From Phycisphaerae bacterium (GTDB taxonomy: Bacteria; Planctomycetota; Phycisphaerae; UBA1845): DNA of 64,000 nt. Shown one piece after another: positions 1 to 8,644 of the stretch (positions are counted from its first letter, which is position 1; the number at the start of each line of letters is the position of its first letter). The translations under genes were made by a program, and so were the position numbers. The notes beneath the pieces are model-generated. The model did not search any database, was not told the origin of the DNA, and saw nothing but the letters and a program-made list of their open reading frames with translations. The DNA lies in assembly GCA_029260165.1 (NCBI GenBank), contig JAJDDT010000062.1, positions 58,342-122,341 on the forward strand, read 5' to 3'.

Positions 1-1352
1 TCGATGATCGCGCTGATCGCATTTCGGGCATCCGACTTGCCCGCCTGCAACAGGTAGTAGCCCGTCTGAGATAACGATGTCGATGCGAGACTCCGGGGCT
101 CTTCTATTTTTGGAATGCCGTGAAATTTGTTCGTGGATTCAGGTCCGATAAACCAATACGCCCACTCGCTTGCCTGACCGGCAATATCCCTAAATTCACC
201 TCTATTAAACAAAATAGCCCCAACCCCTAGCAGCGATCTCGCACTCGCGGGCGATCCTCCGAGATCGAGCACATACCCATCGTCAGCGTCACCGAACTGG
301 GGTGACTGCTGACCTCCTTCAATAAGGATGGCCACGAATTCGAACATTTTTTCGAGACGCGTGTAGAATGGTGGTGGAAAATCTTCACCCCTGCTTCGCG
401 CCGCAAGCAGCGACGCCAGATAGAACTGCAACACGAAGAGATGGTAGCCAAACGCCTGCTCGCGCGTGCCGCCGTCCTCGTGGGTTTGCTCGATGATTTC
501 GTTGATCAGGATTTCCTGGGCCTGCCGTCGCCATCGTTCTGATTCCGGAAATCCCGCAAAATAACAGGCACCGACATACACACCCGCAGCTTCGCCGATC
601 AGGTGGTTGTTGGCGGAGGAGTATTTGGAGAATTTGCGTGCGATGTCCCACATGTGTCGATAGGCGGAACCGGCGATGCGGTCGAGTTTGTCTTCGGTCA
701 ACAAGCCCGACGGTTTGATCAGTTCGAGCGCCCACACCCAATTGATGACGCGGATGCCGAGTTCGAGCGGGCTTCGCCAGTTCATGGTCGTGCCAAACGG
801 ACACTGGTCCATCCAACTGTTGAGTTGGTCGAGGACAGCCTGGGCGAATTTGACCTCTCCGGTGGCGCGGTAGGCGCGGGCGAGGACGACGAGTTGGTGA
901 TGGCGATTGGGTTCCCAGACGAATTTGCAATCACCGGTGGAGGCGTGGTCGCGGTAATCGATTTTCCCGACGAAACCGGTCGGCGTTTTCCTGTTGGCTT
1001 TTTGCTCGTGGTTCCAGTGGATCGGTTGGCCGTGATCGACGTCGACGAGGTCGAAATAGGACAGACGCCCTTCGATCGCTTTTTCGGCTTTGGTGAGAAG
1101 CGCATCGCGCCACGTCGGGTCGTAGTCGGACAGCGCGCCGACGGCTAATTCCTGGACATGGTCACCGACCGCGCGGGCGTCGAGGGTCTCGGCGATGTAG
1201 CCGTTGATGAGCGAAGACGCTTTGAAATCAGGCAGACGGTTTTTGTAAACCAGATGGTCCGCCTTGTCTCGTGCAAGCCCCTGGACACGCCAGACGATTT
1301 CGGCCGGCGACATGGACTTGAGGCGACGGAGATACCACTGAAATGACTGCAA
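1..1352 (-). CDS. Heparinase II/III-like polysaccharide lyase (3' end beyond window)
   Basis: An uninterrupted minus-strand frame of 450 codons leaves the left edge without a stop. It starts at a TTG with GGAG 7 nt upstream (1360-1363). The translation contains WEPNRHHQLVVLARAY, MNWRSPLELGIRVINW and SSANNHLIGEAAGVYV, typical of the N-terminal alpha/alpha-toroid of heparinase II/III and alginate-lyase-like enzymes. These cleave uronic-acid polysaccharides by beta-elimination. The C-terminal beta-sandwich that normally holds part of the active site lies outside the window, so neither catalysis nor substrate can be judged. No signal peptide is visible at this start; in planctomycetes such proteins are common in exopolysaccharide clusters. 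The family call is fairly secure, the substrate is not. Confidence 0.8.
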   Translation of the reverse strand, partial: MQSFQWYLRRLKSMSPAEIVWRVQGLARDKADHLVYKNRLPDFKASSLINGYIAETLDARAVGDHVQELAVGALSDYDPTWRDALLTKAEKAIEGRLSYFDLVDVDHGQPIHWNHEQKANRKTPTGFVGKIDYRDHASTGDCKFVWEPNRHHQLVVLARAYRATGEVKFAQAVLDQLNSWMDQCPFGTTMNWRSPLELGIRVINWVWALELIKPSGLLTEDKLDRIAGSAYRHMWDIARKFSKYSSANNHLIGEAAGVYVGACYFAGFPESERWRRQAQEILINEIIEQTHEDGGTREQAFGYHLFVLQFYLASLLAARSRGEDFPPPFYTRLEKMFEFVAILIEGGQQSPQFGDADDGYVLDLGGSPASARSLLGVGAILFNRGEFRDIAGQASEWAYWFIGPESTNKFHGIPKIEEPRSLASTSLSQTGYYLLQAGKSDARNAISAII

Positions 1353-1462
1353 TTCTCTTCTCCGACAGGGTGACACGACCCACATGCTGCCGACGGCCAC
1401 TCAACGGAATCCATTAACTCCGTTTTCGAGATGAAAGTCAAACCGCCATCGTCGTTGGGGCC

Positions 1463-1530
1463 GTGACAAAATCGGCCGGGTGGCCGGGTGGCCGGGTGCG
1501 CAACAAAGCGCCCATGTGGGCTGCCTGGGG
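1463..1530. repeat. Possible decayed BIME end with GGCCGGGT x3
   Basis: GTGACAAAATCGG at 1463-1475 resembles the outer end of dispersed repeat family A (GTGACAGAATCGG elsewhere). It is followed by three tandem GGCCGGGT units (1474-1497) and a short GC-rich palindromic stretch. The remaining match to family A is weak, so this may be a degraded copy. Nothing else is seen between the two flanking minus-strand genes. Confidence 0.3.
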
Positions 1531-1568
1531 ACAGCGGCACGCGGGCGGGGTTTGTTGAATCCACGTCG

Positions 1569-2069
1569 TCAGACGAGCGGTAATTTATTCGTCTGGTCGT
1601 CGCGGGGTTTGTTCCTGGGTTCGCGGTTCCACCACTTGAAGCCATCTGGACGCCATTGTTGCCACAGGCGCGCGCTTTCGGCTCGTGAGAAACCGCACTC
1701 GGCGCAGACCGGCGTATCCACAGCCTGCATGTCCGTGCGGTAATGACACTCGAAACAGCGTTCGTGTCCCTGCTCGCGTTCCGAGGATATTCGATCGAAG
1801 AACCGTCGCTCGTACCTGGTCGAAATGACGATATCGACTGCTACCAAGACAGGCAGGAGTGCGCAGATGGGTCGCAACAAATAGGTCACCTCAGTGGCCA
1901 GGATAAGGAATGAAAGATAGACACCAATCATCATGAACCTCATCACACGAAAACGCCGCATGCGACCTGGTGTTGATGAAAATACTGAGAACATGTCTTC
2001 GCCCTTCGCCATGAGCAACAAGATTCGTAATATTCCTCCAAACCCACGAAACGTCAACCTGGTCCGCAT
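1569..2069 (-). CDS. Small zinc-ribbon membrane protein
   Basis: Unrecognised protein of about 166 residues. The middle has two hydrophobic segments (around VMRFMMIGVYLSFLILAT and LLRPICALLPVLVAVDIVI). The C-terminal third carries two Cys-x2-Cys knuckles (CFEC and CAEC, 16 residues apart), which should bind zinc on the cytoplasmic side. Short membrane proteins with such knuckles are frequent in Phycisphaerae; their role is unknown. Start choice is uncertain: the ATG at 2069 has AGAGG just upstream and overlaps the stop of the preceding gene (2054), while ATGs at 2090 and 2012 are alternatives. The overlap suggests co-transcription with the exported Cys-rich protein upstream. Confidence 0.6.
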   Translation of the reverse strand: MRTRLTFRGFGGILRILLLMAKGEDMFSVFSSTPGRMRRFRVMRFMMIGVYLSFLILATEVTYLLRPICALLPVLVAVDIVISTRYERRFFDRISSEREQGHERCFECHYRTDMQAVDTPVCAECGFSRAESARLWQQWRPDGFKWWNREPRNKPRDDQTNKLPLV

Positions 2070-3421
2070 CCTCCCTCTCTGATGCAACATGCGTTCAAAG
2101 TCGCCTCCGCATGCAGCACGTCCCCGTTAAACTCGAAGGTCGAGCCGCTGATGCAGCTATTGAGGTGGCGCCTTTGCAAGTGAAACCCTACCCCTCCACA
2201 AACAATACCCGCAAGAATGCAAAATGGGCCTGAGATGGCACAACAACCAACCGCCGCGGTGAGAACAGCAAGTGTGAAGACAGTCCTGTTTCCTTCACAG
2301 GTTGAGAGCCGATTCAAATGCCGGCCAAGGATTTTTGCGATATCACCGGAAAACTCGATCACGCAGACACGTCCTGCCGCGAAGGGGTCGTGCGCGACGT
2401 GTTGCTGTGCGGCGGTGACGGCGGTTTCTATCAGGCAGGCGGTTGAGGCGGTGGCGGTTTGGGTTGTGCGCGGCAGTTCATAGATGTTCATGTCGTCGGA
2501 CAGAGCCATCTCTTTGGCAATCGCGTCGGCGTCGGCCAGCGTGAGATCGGACGTCGGCTCAACGTATCGCGTGAGACGCACACCGTTGATCGAGAAGCGG
2601 ATACTCGCAACTCCGCAGGCGGTCTGGTCATTGGCATCGGTGGTGTCATAAGCAAAAATCATGTCGTCCGGATCGTTTTGGCCTCGGTGGAGCCCCGGGA
2701 TTTCGATATCCTCGTCACGGCAACTGTCGTCCTTGATTAGTTTCAATTGATCGAAATATTTAGTCGCGATGGATTCCTGCTCGACGTAACCTGTTGTGTG
2801 GAAATAGCGAATCGTGCCGAGGTCCTGGGTTTCCGGCAGGCCCTGGATATTGGATGTTGAAATAACTGTTGTGGCTTCGAGAACTCTACCTATAACAGTC
2901 ATGCCATCGTCGGACGTTAATCTCACAACTTTTGTTTTCATGGTCATCGAGCCGTCTTCGGTTTCAACATTGAGGGATTGTCCCTCCGTGAATTCATCTT
3001 CCATGCGAACGTGTACGGTGTCAACAGCCAGGAATTCGAGGACCTCGTCGGCAGATGTCGCACCGCTCTCAGCCAGCGCGTTCAGATCGATTTGTTCGGT
3101 CTTGAGAAACGATTCCAGACTGTTTTCATCGACCGCGACGATTTCACTGCCGCTGGTCCGGATCCAGTGGAGATTCCATTTGTTATTGACAATGGGCGTT
3201 AGAATGGCGACGTCGCCCTCGTGCCATTTTGCGTCGGGCAGGGCAAACAGGGTGGCTGGTGTTTCCATATTGGGGATGCGGGCGTTCTGGAATTTGCGAA
3301 TTGTTTCGGCGATCCGATGAGCGGGCAGTTCGTGGATGGATTCCTGTGCCCGGGCAACGGGGGCAGCGACGATCAACACGGCTGACAATACGCGAAATGA
3401 ACAATTGATTGAGCGATTCAT
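2054..3421 (-). CDS. Exported protein with Cys-rich hydrophobic C-terminus
   Basis: A 455-residue protein with a classic signal peptide (MNRSINCSFRVLSAVLIVAA, cleavage near ARA/QES). The ATG at 3421 has GGGAGG about 6 nt upstream, so longer frames to 3463 are rejected. The body is acidic and polar with no domain I recognise. The last 100 or so residues change character: ten cysteines, a long hydrophobic Gly/Ala stretch (AVGCCAISGPFCILAGIVCG) and a Cys-Gly tail. This layout, a long exported N-part with a compact Cys-rich hydrophobic tail, recalls halocin-C8-like precursors, but I cannot show homology. It probably shares an operon with the overlapping zinc-ribbon membrane protein. Confidence 0.65.
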   Translation of the reverse strand: MNRSINCSFRVLSAVLIVAAPVARAQESIHELPAHRIAETIRKFQNARIPNMETPATLFALPDAKWHEGDVAILTPIVNNKWNLHWIRTSGSEIVAVDENSLESFLKTEQIDLNALAESGATSADEVLEFLAVDTVHVRMEDEFTEGQSLNVETEDGSMTMKTKVVRLTSDDGMTVIGRVLEATTVISTSNIQGLPETQDLGTIRYFHTTGYVEQESIATKYFDQLKLIKDDSCRDEDIEIPGLHRGQNDPDDMIFAYDTTDANDQTACGVASIRFSINGVRLTRYVEPTSDLTLADADAIAKEMALSDDMNIYELPRTTQTATASTACLIETAVTAAQQHVAHDPFAAGRVCVIEFSGDIAKILGRHLNRLSTCEGNRTVFTLAVLTAAVGCCAISGPFCILAGIVCGGVGFHLQRRHLNSCISGSTFEFNGDVLHAEATLNACCIREGGCGPG

Positions 3422-3642
3422 GGGTAACCTCCCTGTTTCCATGATAAACGTGACAAAATGCAACAGCGATCAGAACAGTCGTTCTGCCCCCCCGTTCAAC
3501 TTGTCAAGAGTTTTTTGATAAAAAACCGGAGAATTTTTCGATATTCGTGGTTTGTTGCAGCGCTTGCAAGACCCCGAGCCTGTCGCAGCGACACCTTGAC
3601 AGAACCCTCCAACCGACCGACCTTTCTCGCCGGAGGCAATAC

Positions 3643-4632
3643 ATGCGCGTTCTGTCAGGCATACAACCAAGCGGCAAGCTCCACCTGGGCAACTATCTGG
3701 GCGCGATCAGGCAGCACATCGAGCTGCAGCACGAGCACCCCAACGACGCCCTCTACTTCATCGCCAACTACCACTCACTCACCACCGTCCGCGACCCCGA
3801 ACTGCTTCGCCAGCTCACCCGCGACGTCGCCCTCGACTACCTCGCGCTCGGACTCGACCCCACCAAGGCTATGCTGTTCAGACAATCCGACATCCCCGAG
3901 GTCACCGAACTCGCGTGGATTCTCGCCACCGTCACGGGTAAAGGCCTGCTGGAACGGGCACACTCCTACAAAGACAAAATCGCCAGAGGCATCGCACCTT
4001 CGATGGGACTGATGAGTTACCCGCTCCTGATGGCCGCTGACATTCTGATCTACCGCAGCAATCTCGTCCCCGTCGGCAGAGATCAGGTCCAACACATCGA
4101 AATGACCCAGGACATGGCTGGCTACTTCAATAACACTTACAAATGTGATATACTGGTACGCCCCGAGCCGCGACTCAACAATGCCCATGTTGTACCGGGC
4201 ATCGACGGTCAGAAAATGTCCAAGAGCTACGGCAACACGATCGACCTGTTCGACGCGCCGAAACCGACGCGAAAACGAATCATGAGTATCAAAACCGACA
4301 GCACGTCTGTCGAGGATCCCAAGAACCCGGAATCGTGCAACGTCTTTGCCCTGCTGAGGTTACTGGCTTCGAAAGATGAAATCACCGAGTGGGAACAGCG
4401 CTATCGAGCCGGTGGGATGGGTTACGGCGACGCCAAGAAAAGGGTGGCTGAGCTTTACGAGGAAACATTCGGACAGGCCCGCGACCGCCGGGAGAAACTG
4501 GCGTCCGACCCCGATTCGGTTGAGGATATTCTCGTCGAGGGTGCCAAACGCGCCCGCACGATCGCGAGAGAGGTCATGCACGACGTTCGCAACGCCTGCG
4601 GACTCGTCATCGCCCCGGAACTGCACCCATGA
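3643..4632 (+). CDS. trpS: Tryptophanyl-tRNA synthetase
   Basis: Cytoplasmic class I aminoacyl-tRNA synthetase that charges tRNA-Trp with tryptophan. The translation opens MRVLSGIQPSGKLHLGNYLG, containing the HIGH-equivalent HLGN, and has the KMSKS loop as KMSKSYGN near residue 191. Its 330 residues match the bacterial family. The ATG at 3643 has GGAGG at 3632-3636, 6 nt away; an in-frame extension upstream to 3547 lacks family sequence and is rejected. The stop overlaps the scpA start (ATGA at 4629-4632), so the two are translationally coupled. Confidence 0.97.
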   Translation: MRVLSGIQPSGKLHLGNYLGAIRQHIELQHEHPNDALYFIANYHSLTTVRDPELLRQLTRDVALDYLALGLDPTKAMLFRQSDIPEVTELAWILATVTGKGLLERAHSYKDKIARGIAPSMGLMSYPLLMAADILIYRSNLVPVGRDQVQHIEMTQDMAGYFNNTYKCDILVRPEPRLNNAHVVPGIDGQKMSKSYGNTIDLFDAPKPTRKRIMSIKTDSTSVEDPKNPESCNVFALLRLLASKDEITEWEQRYRAGGMGYGDAKKRVAELYEETFGQARDRREKLASDPDSVEDILVEGAKRARTIAREVMHDVRNACGLVIAPELHP

Positions 4633-5507
4633 CCGAAGAACAAGCTGACAACAAACTTTCTGGTGCCAACCTGGCTGACAACAACCTGCCTGACGGGGAT
4701 CGGGATGATGGGTATCGCGTTGATCTGGATTCCTACAACGGCCCGCTGGAGTTGTTGCTGTATCTGATCCGGCGGGATGAGGTTGATATTTACGATATCC
4801 CGATCGCCAGGGTGACCGAGCAGTACATCGCGTTTGTCGACATTCTCAAGGCTGTCGATCCAAACGTGGCGGGCGAGTTTCTCGTCATGTTGGCGACGCT
4901 GTTGGAAATCAAGTCACGAGCGATGCTCCCACGACATCTCGCCGTGGAGGACGAGGAAGACGAATTTGAAGACCCGCGTATGGAGCTGGTCCGGCAACTG
5001 TTGGCCTACAAAGGGGTTAAGGACGCCGCACAACAACTGGACATGTCCGCCCAGGTTTTTCACCTGCGACACCCGCGGGCACCTGTCGCGCCACTGCACG
5101 ATCCGGACGAAATCGACATGGAGGATGTCAACGTCTGGACCTTGATGCAGGCGTTTGGGAGTCTTTTGGAAGCGACCGGCAGGTCCAGGCCTGTCCACGA
5201 GGTCGTCTACGACGACACGCCGATCACGATGCACGCGGATGATCTGGTCGATCAGCTTGGCCGGATGGGCGGATCGATGCGTTTTGAGGACGTTTTTGAG
5301 GGTCGCAGCAAGGTCGAGATGATTGGTTTGTTTTTGGCATTGCTGGAGCTGATTCGCAATCATCGTGTTCGCGTTTCGCAGGATCAGGCTTTTTCGTCGA
5401 TTACGGTCCATTTGTTGGGGGTCGAGGCGGAATCAGAGGACATCGACGAGGATCGGTATCTGCGGGCTGACGAGGCTGACGGCGGCTTGACATATCACGG
5501 AGACTGA
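4629..5507 (+). CDS. scpA: Segregation and condensation protein A
   Basis: Kleisin subunit of the bacterial SMC-ScpAB condensin, which bridges SMC heads and helps chromosome segregation. The diagnostic N-terminal block is clear (FNGPL-type motif as YNGPLELLLYLIRRDEVDIYD), followed by FLVMLATLLEIKSRAMLP. The C-terminal winged helix binds the SMC head (around SMRFEDVFEGRSKVEMIGLF). At 292 residues it is slightly longer than usual, with an acidic tail. It begins inside the trpS stop codon. No scpB follows; ridA comes 3 nt later. Confidence 0.93.
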   Translation: MTEEQADNKLSGANLADNNLPDGDRDDGYRVDLDSYNGPLELLLYLIRRDEVDIYDIPIARVTEQYIAFVDILKAVDPNVAGEFLVMLATLLEIKSRAMLPRHLAVEDEEDEFEDPRMELVRQLLAYKGVKDAAQQLDMSAQVFHLRHPRAPVAPLHDPDEIDMEDVNVWTLMQAFGSLLEATGRSRPVHEVVYDDTPITMHADDLVDQLGRMGGSMRFEDVFEGRSKVEMIGLFLALLELIRNHRVRVSQDQAFSSITVHLLGVEAESEDIDEDRYLRADEADGGLTYHGD

Positions 5508-5510
5508 TTG

Positions 5511-5972
5511 ATGAAAGCGTCTGAAAACCTTGCCAAACTCGGGATCGAATTACCCGCGGTGGCAACGCCGGTGGGCAGTTATGTGCCAGCCATTCGCACG
5601 GGCAATCTGGTGATCACGAGTGGTCAGTTGCCCCTGAAAAACGGTGAATTGACATTTCAAGGCAAGGTCGGTGGAACGGGAGCGACGATCGAGCAGGCAG
5701 CCGGGGCTGCGGAGGTGTCGGTGATCAACGCGATCGCCGCGGCGGCGGCGGTGGCGGGTGGGATCGACAGGATCGTCCGGGTTGTTCGTCTTGGGGTGTT
5801 TGTGAACAGTGCGGCTGGTTTTTTCGATCAGGCCAAGGTTGCCAACGGTGCGAGCGATTTGCTCGTCAAGGTTTTCGGAGACGCCGGCAAACACGCCCGC
5901 GCAGCGGTCGGCGTGGCGGAATTGCCGCTGAATGCGGCGGTTGAGTTGGAACTGACGGTGGAAATCTCCTGA
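5511..5972 (+). CDS. RidA/YjgF family protein (enamine/imine deaminase-like)
   Basis: A 153-residue member of the longer RidA subgroup. Family members are trimeric cytosolic proteins that hydrolyse reactive enamine/imine intermediates released by PLP enzymes. Typical segments are GNLVITSGQLPLKNGEL, AAAVAGGIDRIVRVVRLGVF and HARAAVGVAELPLNAAVELE. The catalytic arginine of archetypal RidA sits in an RxA context near the C-terminus; here HARAAVGVAELP fits that position. The ATG at 5511 follows GGAGA by about 8 nt. It probably belongs to the trpS-scpA operon. Confidence 0.88.
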   Translation: MKASENLAKLGIELPAVATPVGSYVPAIRTGNLVITSGQLPLKNGELTFQGKVGGTGATIEQAAGAAEVSVINAIAAAAAVAGGIDRIVRVVRLGVFVNSAAGFFDQAKVANGASDLLVKVFGDAGKHARAAVGVAELPLNAAVELELTVEIS

Positions 5973-6000
5973 GCGGTCCGATAATATTCTGTGACAAAAA

Positions 6001-6030
6001 TTGGCAAACCATGTCATTTGATGGTATACT
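6001..6030 (+). promoter_or_regulatory. Sigma-70-type promoter for parDE
   Basis: TTGGCA at 6001-6006 (5/6 match to the -35 consensus), an 18-nt spacer and TATACT at 6025-6030 (5/6 match to -10) lie about 70 nt upstream of parD. The spacer and -10 flank include the short inverted repeat ACCAT/ATGGT (from 6008), a plausible but unproven operator for ParD autoregulation. Confidence 0.55.
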
Positions 6031-6096
6031 CCGTTCGGCGGGTTCGATTTGCGTGCTGGTTGGACGCTTTCGCCTGCTTTCGGAGGCTGGTCTCGG

Positions 6097-6351
6097 ATGG
6101 CTACGATCAATATCTCATTGCCGGACGACATGCGATCATTTGTTGAGCAACAGGTTGCAGAACAGGGATTCGGGACGACGAGTGAATACGTCCGGAGCCT
6201 GATTCGTGACGCCCGTCGCGAGGCCTCCGATGCTGCTCTACAGAGGAAGCTTCTCGATGGGCTGGAAAGCGACACCGTCGTGTTGACCTCCGCCGATTGG
6301 CAGGCGATTCGTGCGGAAGCTCTTCAACGTGCCGCGAAGCGCGCGACCTGA
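6097..6351 (+). CDS. parD: ParD-like ribbon-helix-helix antitoxin
   Basis: 84 residues. The N-terminus MATINISLPDDMRSFVEQQV is a CopG/ParD ribbon-helix-helix, which dimerises, binds the operon's own promoter and represses it. The C-terminal part (LLDGLESDTVVLTSADWQAI) should wrap the toxin. The ATG at 6097 has CGGAGG about 10 nt upstream. The gene overlaps parE by one base (TGATG at 6349-6353), the standard antitoxin-first order. Only the subfamily name is tentative. Confidence 0.88.
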   Translation: MATINISLPDDMRSFVEQQVAEQGFGTTSEYVRSLIRDARREASDAALQRKLLDGLESDTVVLTSADWQAIRAEALQRAAKRAT

Positions 6352-6719
6352 TGAGCCATCGCGTCGTTTTTCGCCGGGCAGCGTGTGACGATCTTGTTGA
6401 GATCGCTTCGTTCATCGCAGCCGACAACTCGACAGCGGCTGAGCGTTTTCTCGACCGCGTTTTGGAAACCATCGAACACTTGCAGGCTATGCCCCACCTT
6501 GGTCGGTTGATGGAATTCGCAACGCCGTTGATTGATCCCGAACTCTCCGGGATTCGCACGAAGACCGTCAATCATTTTCGCAACTATTCCATTTATTATT
6601 TTGTGCATCCCGATCGCATTGAAATCGTGCGTATACTGCACGGCATGCGAGATGTTGACGACGTGTTCGATGCGGATGACGATTGCGAAAATGACTTTTC
6701 TCCAGAAATTGATCCATGA
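6351..6719 (+). CDS. parE: ParE/RelE-type toxin
   Basis: 122 residues with the RelE/ParE fold signature: MSHRVVFRRAACDDLVEIA at the start, AERFLDRVLETIEHLQAMPH in the centre and IYYFVHPDRIEIVRILHGMR at the end. ParE toxins act in the cytoplasm and inhibit DNA gyrase, whereas RelE relatives cleave mRNA on the ribosome; sequence alone favours ParE because of the partner and the VRILHGMRDVD ending. The C-terminal tail of about 15 residues is longer and more acidic than usual. The start overlaps the parD stop. Confidence 0.88.
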   Translation: MSHRVVFRRAACDDLVEIASFIAADNSTAAERFLDRVLETIEHLQAMPHLGRLMEFATPLIDPELSGIRTKTVNHFRNYSIYYFVHPDRIEIVRILHGMRDVDDVFDADDDCENDFSPEIDP

Positions 6720-7683
6720 CCGTATCTCGCGAATCGCCGGCGCTTCTGTTATTTGTCTGGTAGTCGTGACGACGGGATGCTCAACGACTCATTTTCCGGT
6801 GGCTGATGGTCAGGCGGGGGGTCGGGTCATTTTGCTGCCGGGGATTCAGAGTCAGGCGTGGTATTTGAAGTCAACGGTTGAGGGGCTTCAGAGTGCGGGT
6901 CTCAGGTGGGATATTGAGATTATCGAGTGGGGTTCGTATTTTCCCGGTGCGTTTGACAATCTGATGAATCTGGCCAGGAACGAAAAACGGGCGGCCGGGA
7001 TCGCGAGGAAGATCGCGTCGTATCGGGCTGATCGTCCCGATGAACCTGTCACATTGATCGGTTACAGCGGGGGCGGAGGATTGGCGGTACTGATCGCGGA
7101 AGCGTTGCCTGATGATGTTCGACTTGATCGGATGATTCTGATCGCGGCGGCGATCTCACCGCGACATGATTTGTCGAAATCGCTGTCTCACACGGAGCGG
7201 GGGATCGTCAATTTCTACAGTGAACGAGATGTTTTCATTCTGGGGGCGGGGACGTGGTTGTTTGGAACGATTGATCGCGTGCACACTAAATCAGCGGGGC
7301 TTGTCGGGTTTCGCGACGCGTCGGATCAACTGATCGAGCACGACGATATCAGGCAAATCGGTTGGCGCAGGGATTGGCAGGACTACGGGCATTATGGTGG
7401 ACACACCTCCTGGTTGTCCGGTCGATGGTCGCAGCAGGTGTTGGCCCCGTTGATCGGTCGGGTGGCCCGCGGTGTCTACCGTAAAGGAGTTGAATCTTTA
7501 TCGGTGAGTGGTTCAGGGTTTTCGTGTTCGTCGGGGGTTGCAGGAACGCGAAACGACGTTCGTTTGCAATCGCGCCGCCCACGAGGGGCGACGCTACAGA
7601 GTGGGCACCCGCGGAATATCACGATCGTACCCGCCGATTCTGTCACGCGCCCTGGCAGGAGGGGATGCTTGCGGGTCGGTTGA
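6691..7683 (+). CDS. Lipoprotein with alpha/beta-hydrolase fold; C-terminus from a repeat
   Basis: An exported lipoprotein: N-terminal hydrophobic segment ending in the lipobox VVVTTGC. The mature part has an alpha/beta-hydrolase pattern with nucleophile elbow GYSGGGG (GxSxG), a later Asp in FYSERDVFIL and a His in DYGHYGGHTSW, so a serine esterase or lipase-like role in the periplasm is likely. Substrate unknown. The chosen ATG overlaps the parE end by 29 nt. The natural C-terminus seems to end near VYRKGVESL; roughly the last 45-60 codons read through repeat family A (7543-7648), giving a low-complexity Arg-rich tail unlikely to be ancestral. Frame is intact throughout. Confidence 0.75.
   Translation: MTFLQKLIHDRISRIAGASVICLVVVTTGCSTTHFPVADGQAGGRVILLPGIQSQAWYLKSTVEGLQSAGLRWDIEIIEWGSYFPGAFDNLMNLARNEKRAAGIARKIASYRADRPDEPVTLIGYSGGGGLAVLIAEALPDDVRLDRMILIAAAISPRHDLSKSLSHTERGIVNFYSERDVFILGAGTWLFGTIDRVHTKSAGLVGFRDASDQLIEHDDIRQIGWRRDWQDYGHYGGHTSWLSGRWSQQVLAPLIGRVARGVYRKGVESLSVSGSGFSCSSGVAGTRNDVRLQSRRPRGATLQSGHPRNITIVPADSVTRPGRRGCLRVG
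7543..7648 (+). repeat. Repeat family A (BIME-like), partial copy inside a CDS
   Basis: Matches the right part of family A as at 43851-44009: GGAACGCGAAACGACG, then the inner hairpin CGCCGCCC/GGGGCG followed by ACGCTAC (reverse complement of a GTAG head), then the shared tail GATCGTACCCGCCGATTC. The left hairpin is missing. The copy lies in frame within the 3' end of the lipoprotein hydrolase gene. Confidence 0.8.
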
Positions 7684-7797
7684 CCATGCTGCGGCGGTCG
7701 TTAGGATCGGAGCCGATGTTCGTCAGGCTGCCTGGGTTGTCTGTCGGCGAACACTTGCCTGACAGTTTTCGAACAAGTAGGTTGATGGAGAACCCTC

Positions 7798-8544
7798 ATG
7801 GTCCTGAATGAGAAGCAGGAAGCGTTGTGTACGGCGAGTCGGTGGGACTTTTCGGATTTGAAGGCGTTGTATTTGAACTGCACGCTGAAGCGATCGCCGG
7901 AAATATCGCACACGGAGGGTCTGATTCGTATTTCGCAGGCGATCATGGAGAAGAACGGTGTCTCGGTGGAGGTGCTTCGGCCTGTCGATTTCGACATTGC
8001 GTCTGGTGTCTACCCGGATATGAAGACGCAGGGTTGGGAGAGGGATGACTGGCCTGGGATTTATGAGAAAGTGAAGGCGGCGGACATTCTGATTATTGGT
8101 TCGTCGATCTGGCTTGGTGAGAAGACGTCGGTGTGTACGCAGTTGATCGAGCGATTGTATTCAACGTCTGGTGACTTGAATGATGCTGGACAATATGCGT
8201 ATTACGGTCGTGTTGGCGGTTGTCTGATTACGGGCAATGAGGATGGTGCGAAGCATTGTTCGATGAGCATTTTGTATGCGTTGCAGCACATCGGATATAC
8301 GATTCCACCGCAGGCTGATGCGGGTTGGCTTGGTGAGGCGGGTCCGGGGCCGTCGTATCTGGACGAGGGGTCAGGTGGTCCGGAGAATGATTTCACAAAC
8401 CGGAACACGACGTTCATGACGTGGAATATGTTGCATGTGGCGCGGATGTTGAAGGATGCGGGCGGGATTCCGGCGCACGGGAATCAGCGTTCGAAATGGG
8501 ATGCGGGTTGTCGGTTTGACCATCCGAATCCGGAGCATCGGTGA
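7798..8544 (+). CDS. Flavodoxin-fold NAD(P)H-dependent oxidoreductase family protein
   Basis: 248 residues, cytosolic, no signal peptide. After a short lead, LKALYLNCTLKRSPEISHT is the first beta-strand and phosphate loop of FMN-binding flavodoxin-like reductases. ADILIIGSSIWLGEKTSVC and RVGGCLITGNEDGAKHC are the other two loops around the flavin. The family moves electrons from NAD(P)H to quinones, azo dyes or similar acceptors; the substrate here is unknown. The ATG has GGAG 7 nt upstream. It lies on the same strand as the lipoprotein hydrolase, but a repeat separates them. Confidence 0.85.
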   Translation: MVLNEKQEALCTASRWDFSDLKALYLNCTLKRSPEISHTEGLIRISQAIMEKNGVSVEVLRPVDFDIASGVYPDMKTQGWERDDWPGIYEKVKAADILIIGSSIWLGEKTSVCTQLIERLYSTSGDLNDAGQYAYYGRVGGCLITGNEDGAKHCSMSILYALQHIGYTIPPQADAGWLGEAGPGPSYLDEGSGGPENDFTNRNTTFMTWNMLHVARMLKDAGGIPAHGNQRSKWDAGCRFDHPNPEHR

Positions 8545-8569
8545 CGATGTTGGCGTTGGTTGGTTTTCA

Positions 8570-8594
8570 CGTCACCCACAAGGGGTGACGCTAC
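8570..8594 (-). repeat. Solo REP of family A
   Basis: A single hairpin with arms CGTCACCC and GGGTGACG, followed by CTAC. Read on the minus strand this is GTAG plus hairpin, the typical REP layout. It sits between two convergent genes. Confidence 0.75.
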
Positions 8595-8644
8595 ATCGGA
8601 GAATCATGGGTGACGCTGCGTTGAAGAGAACCGGGCGGTTGTGT

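Noticed and set aside
603..1148. Plus-strand frame of 181 residues
   Set aside because: Antisense to the heparinase-like frame, which has conserved motifs and continues off the edge.
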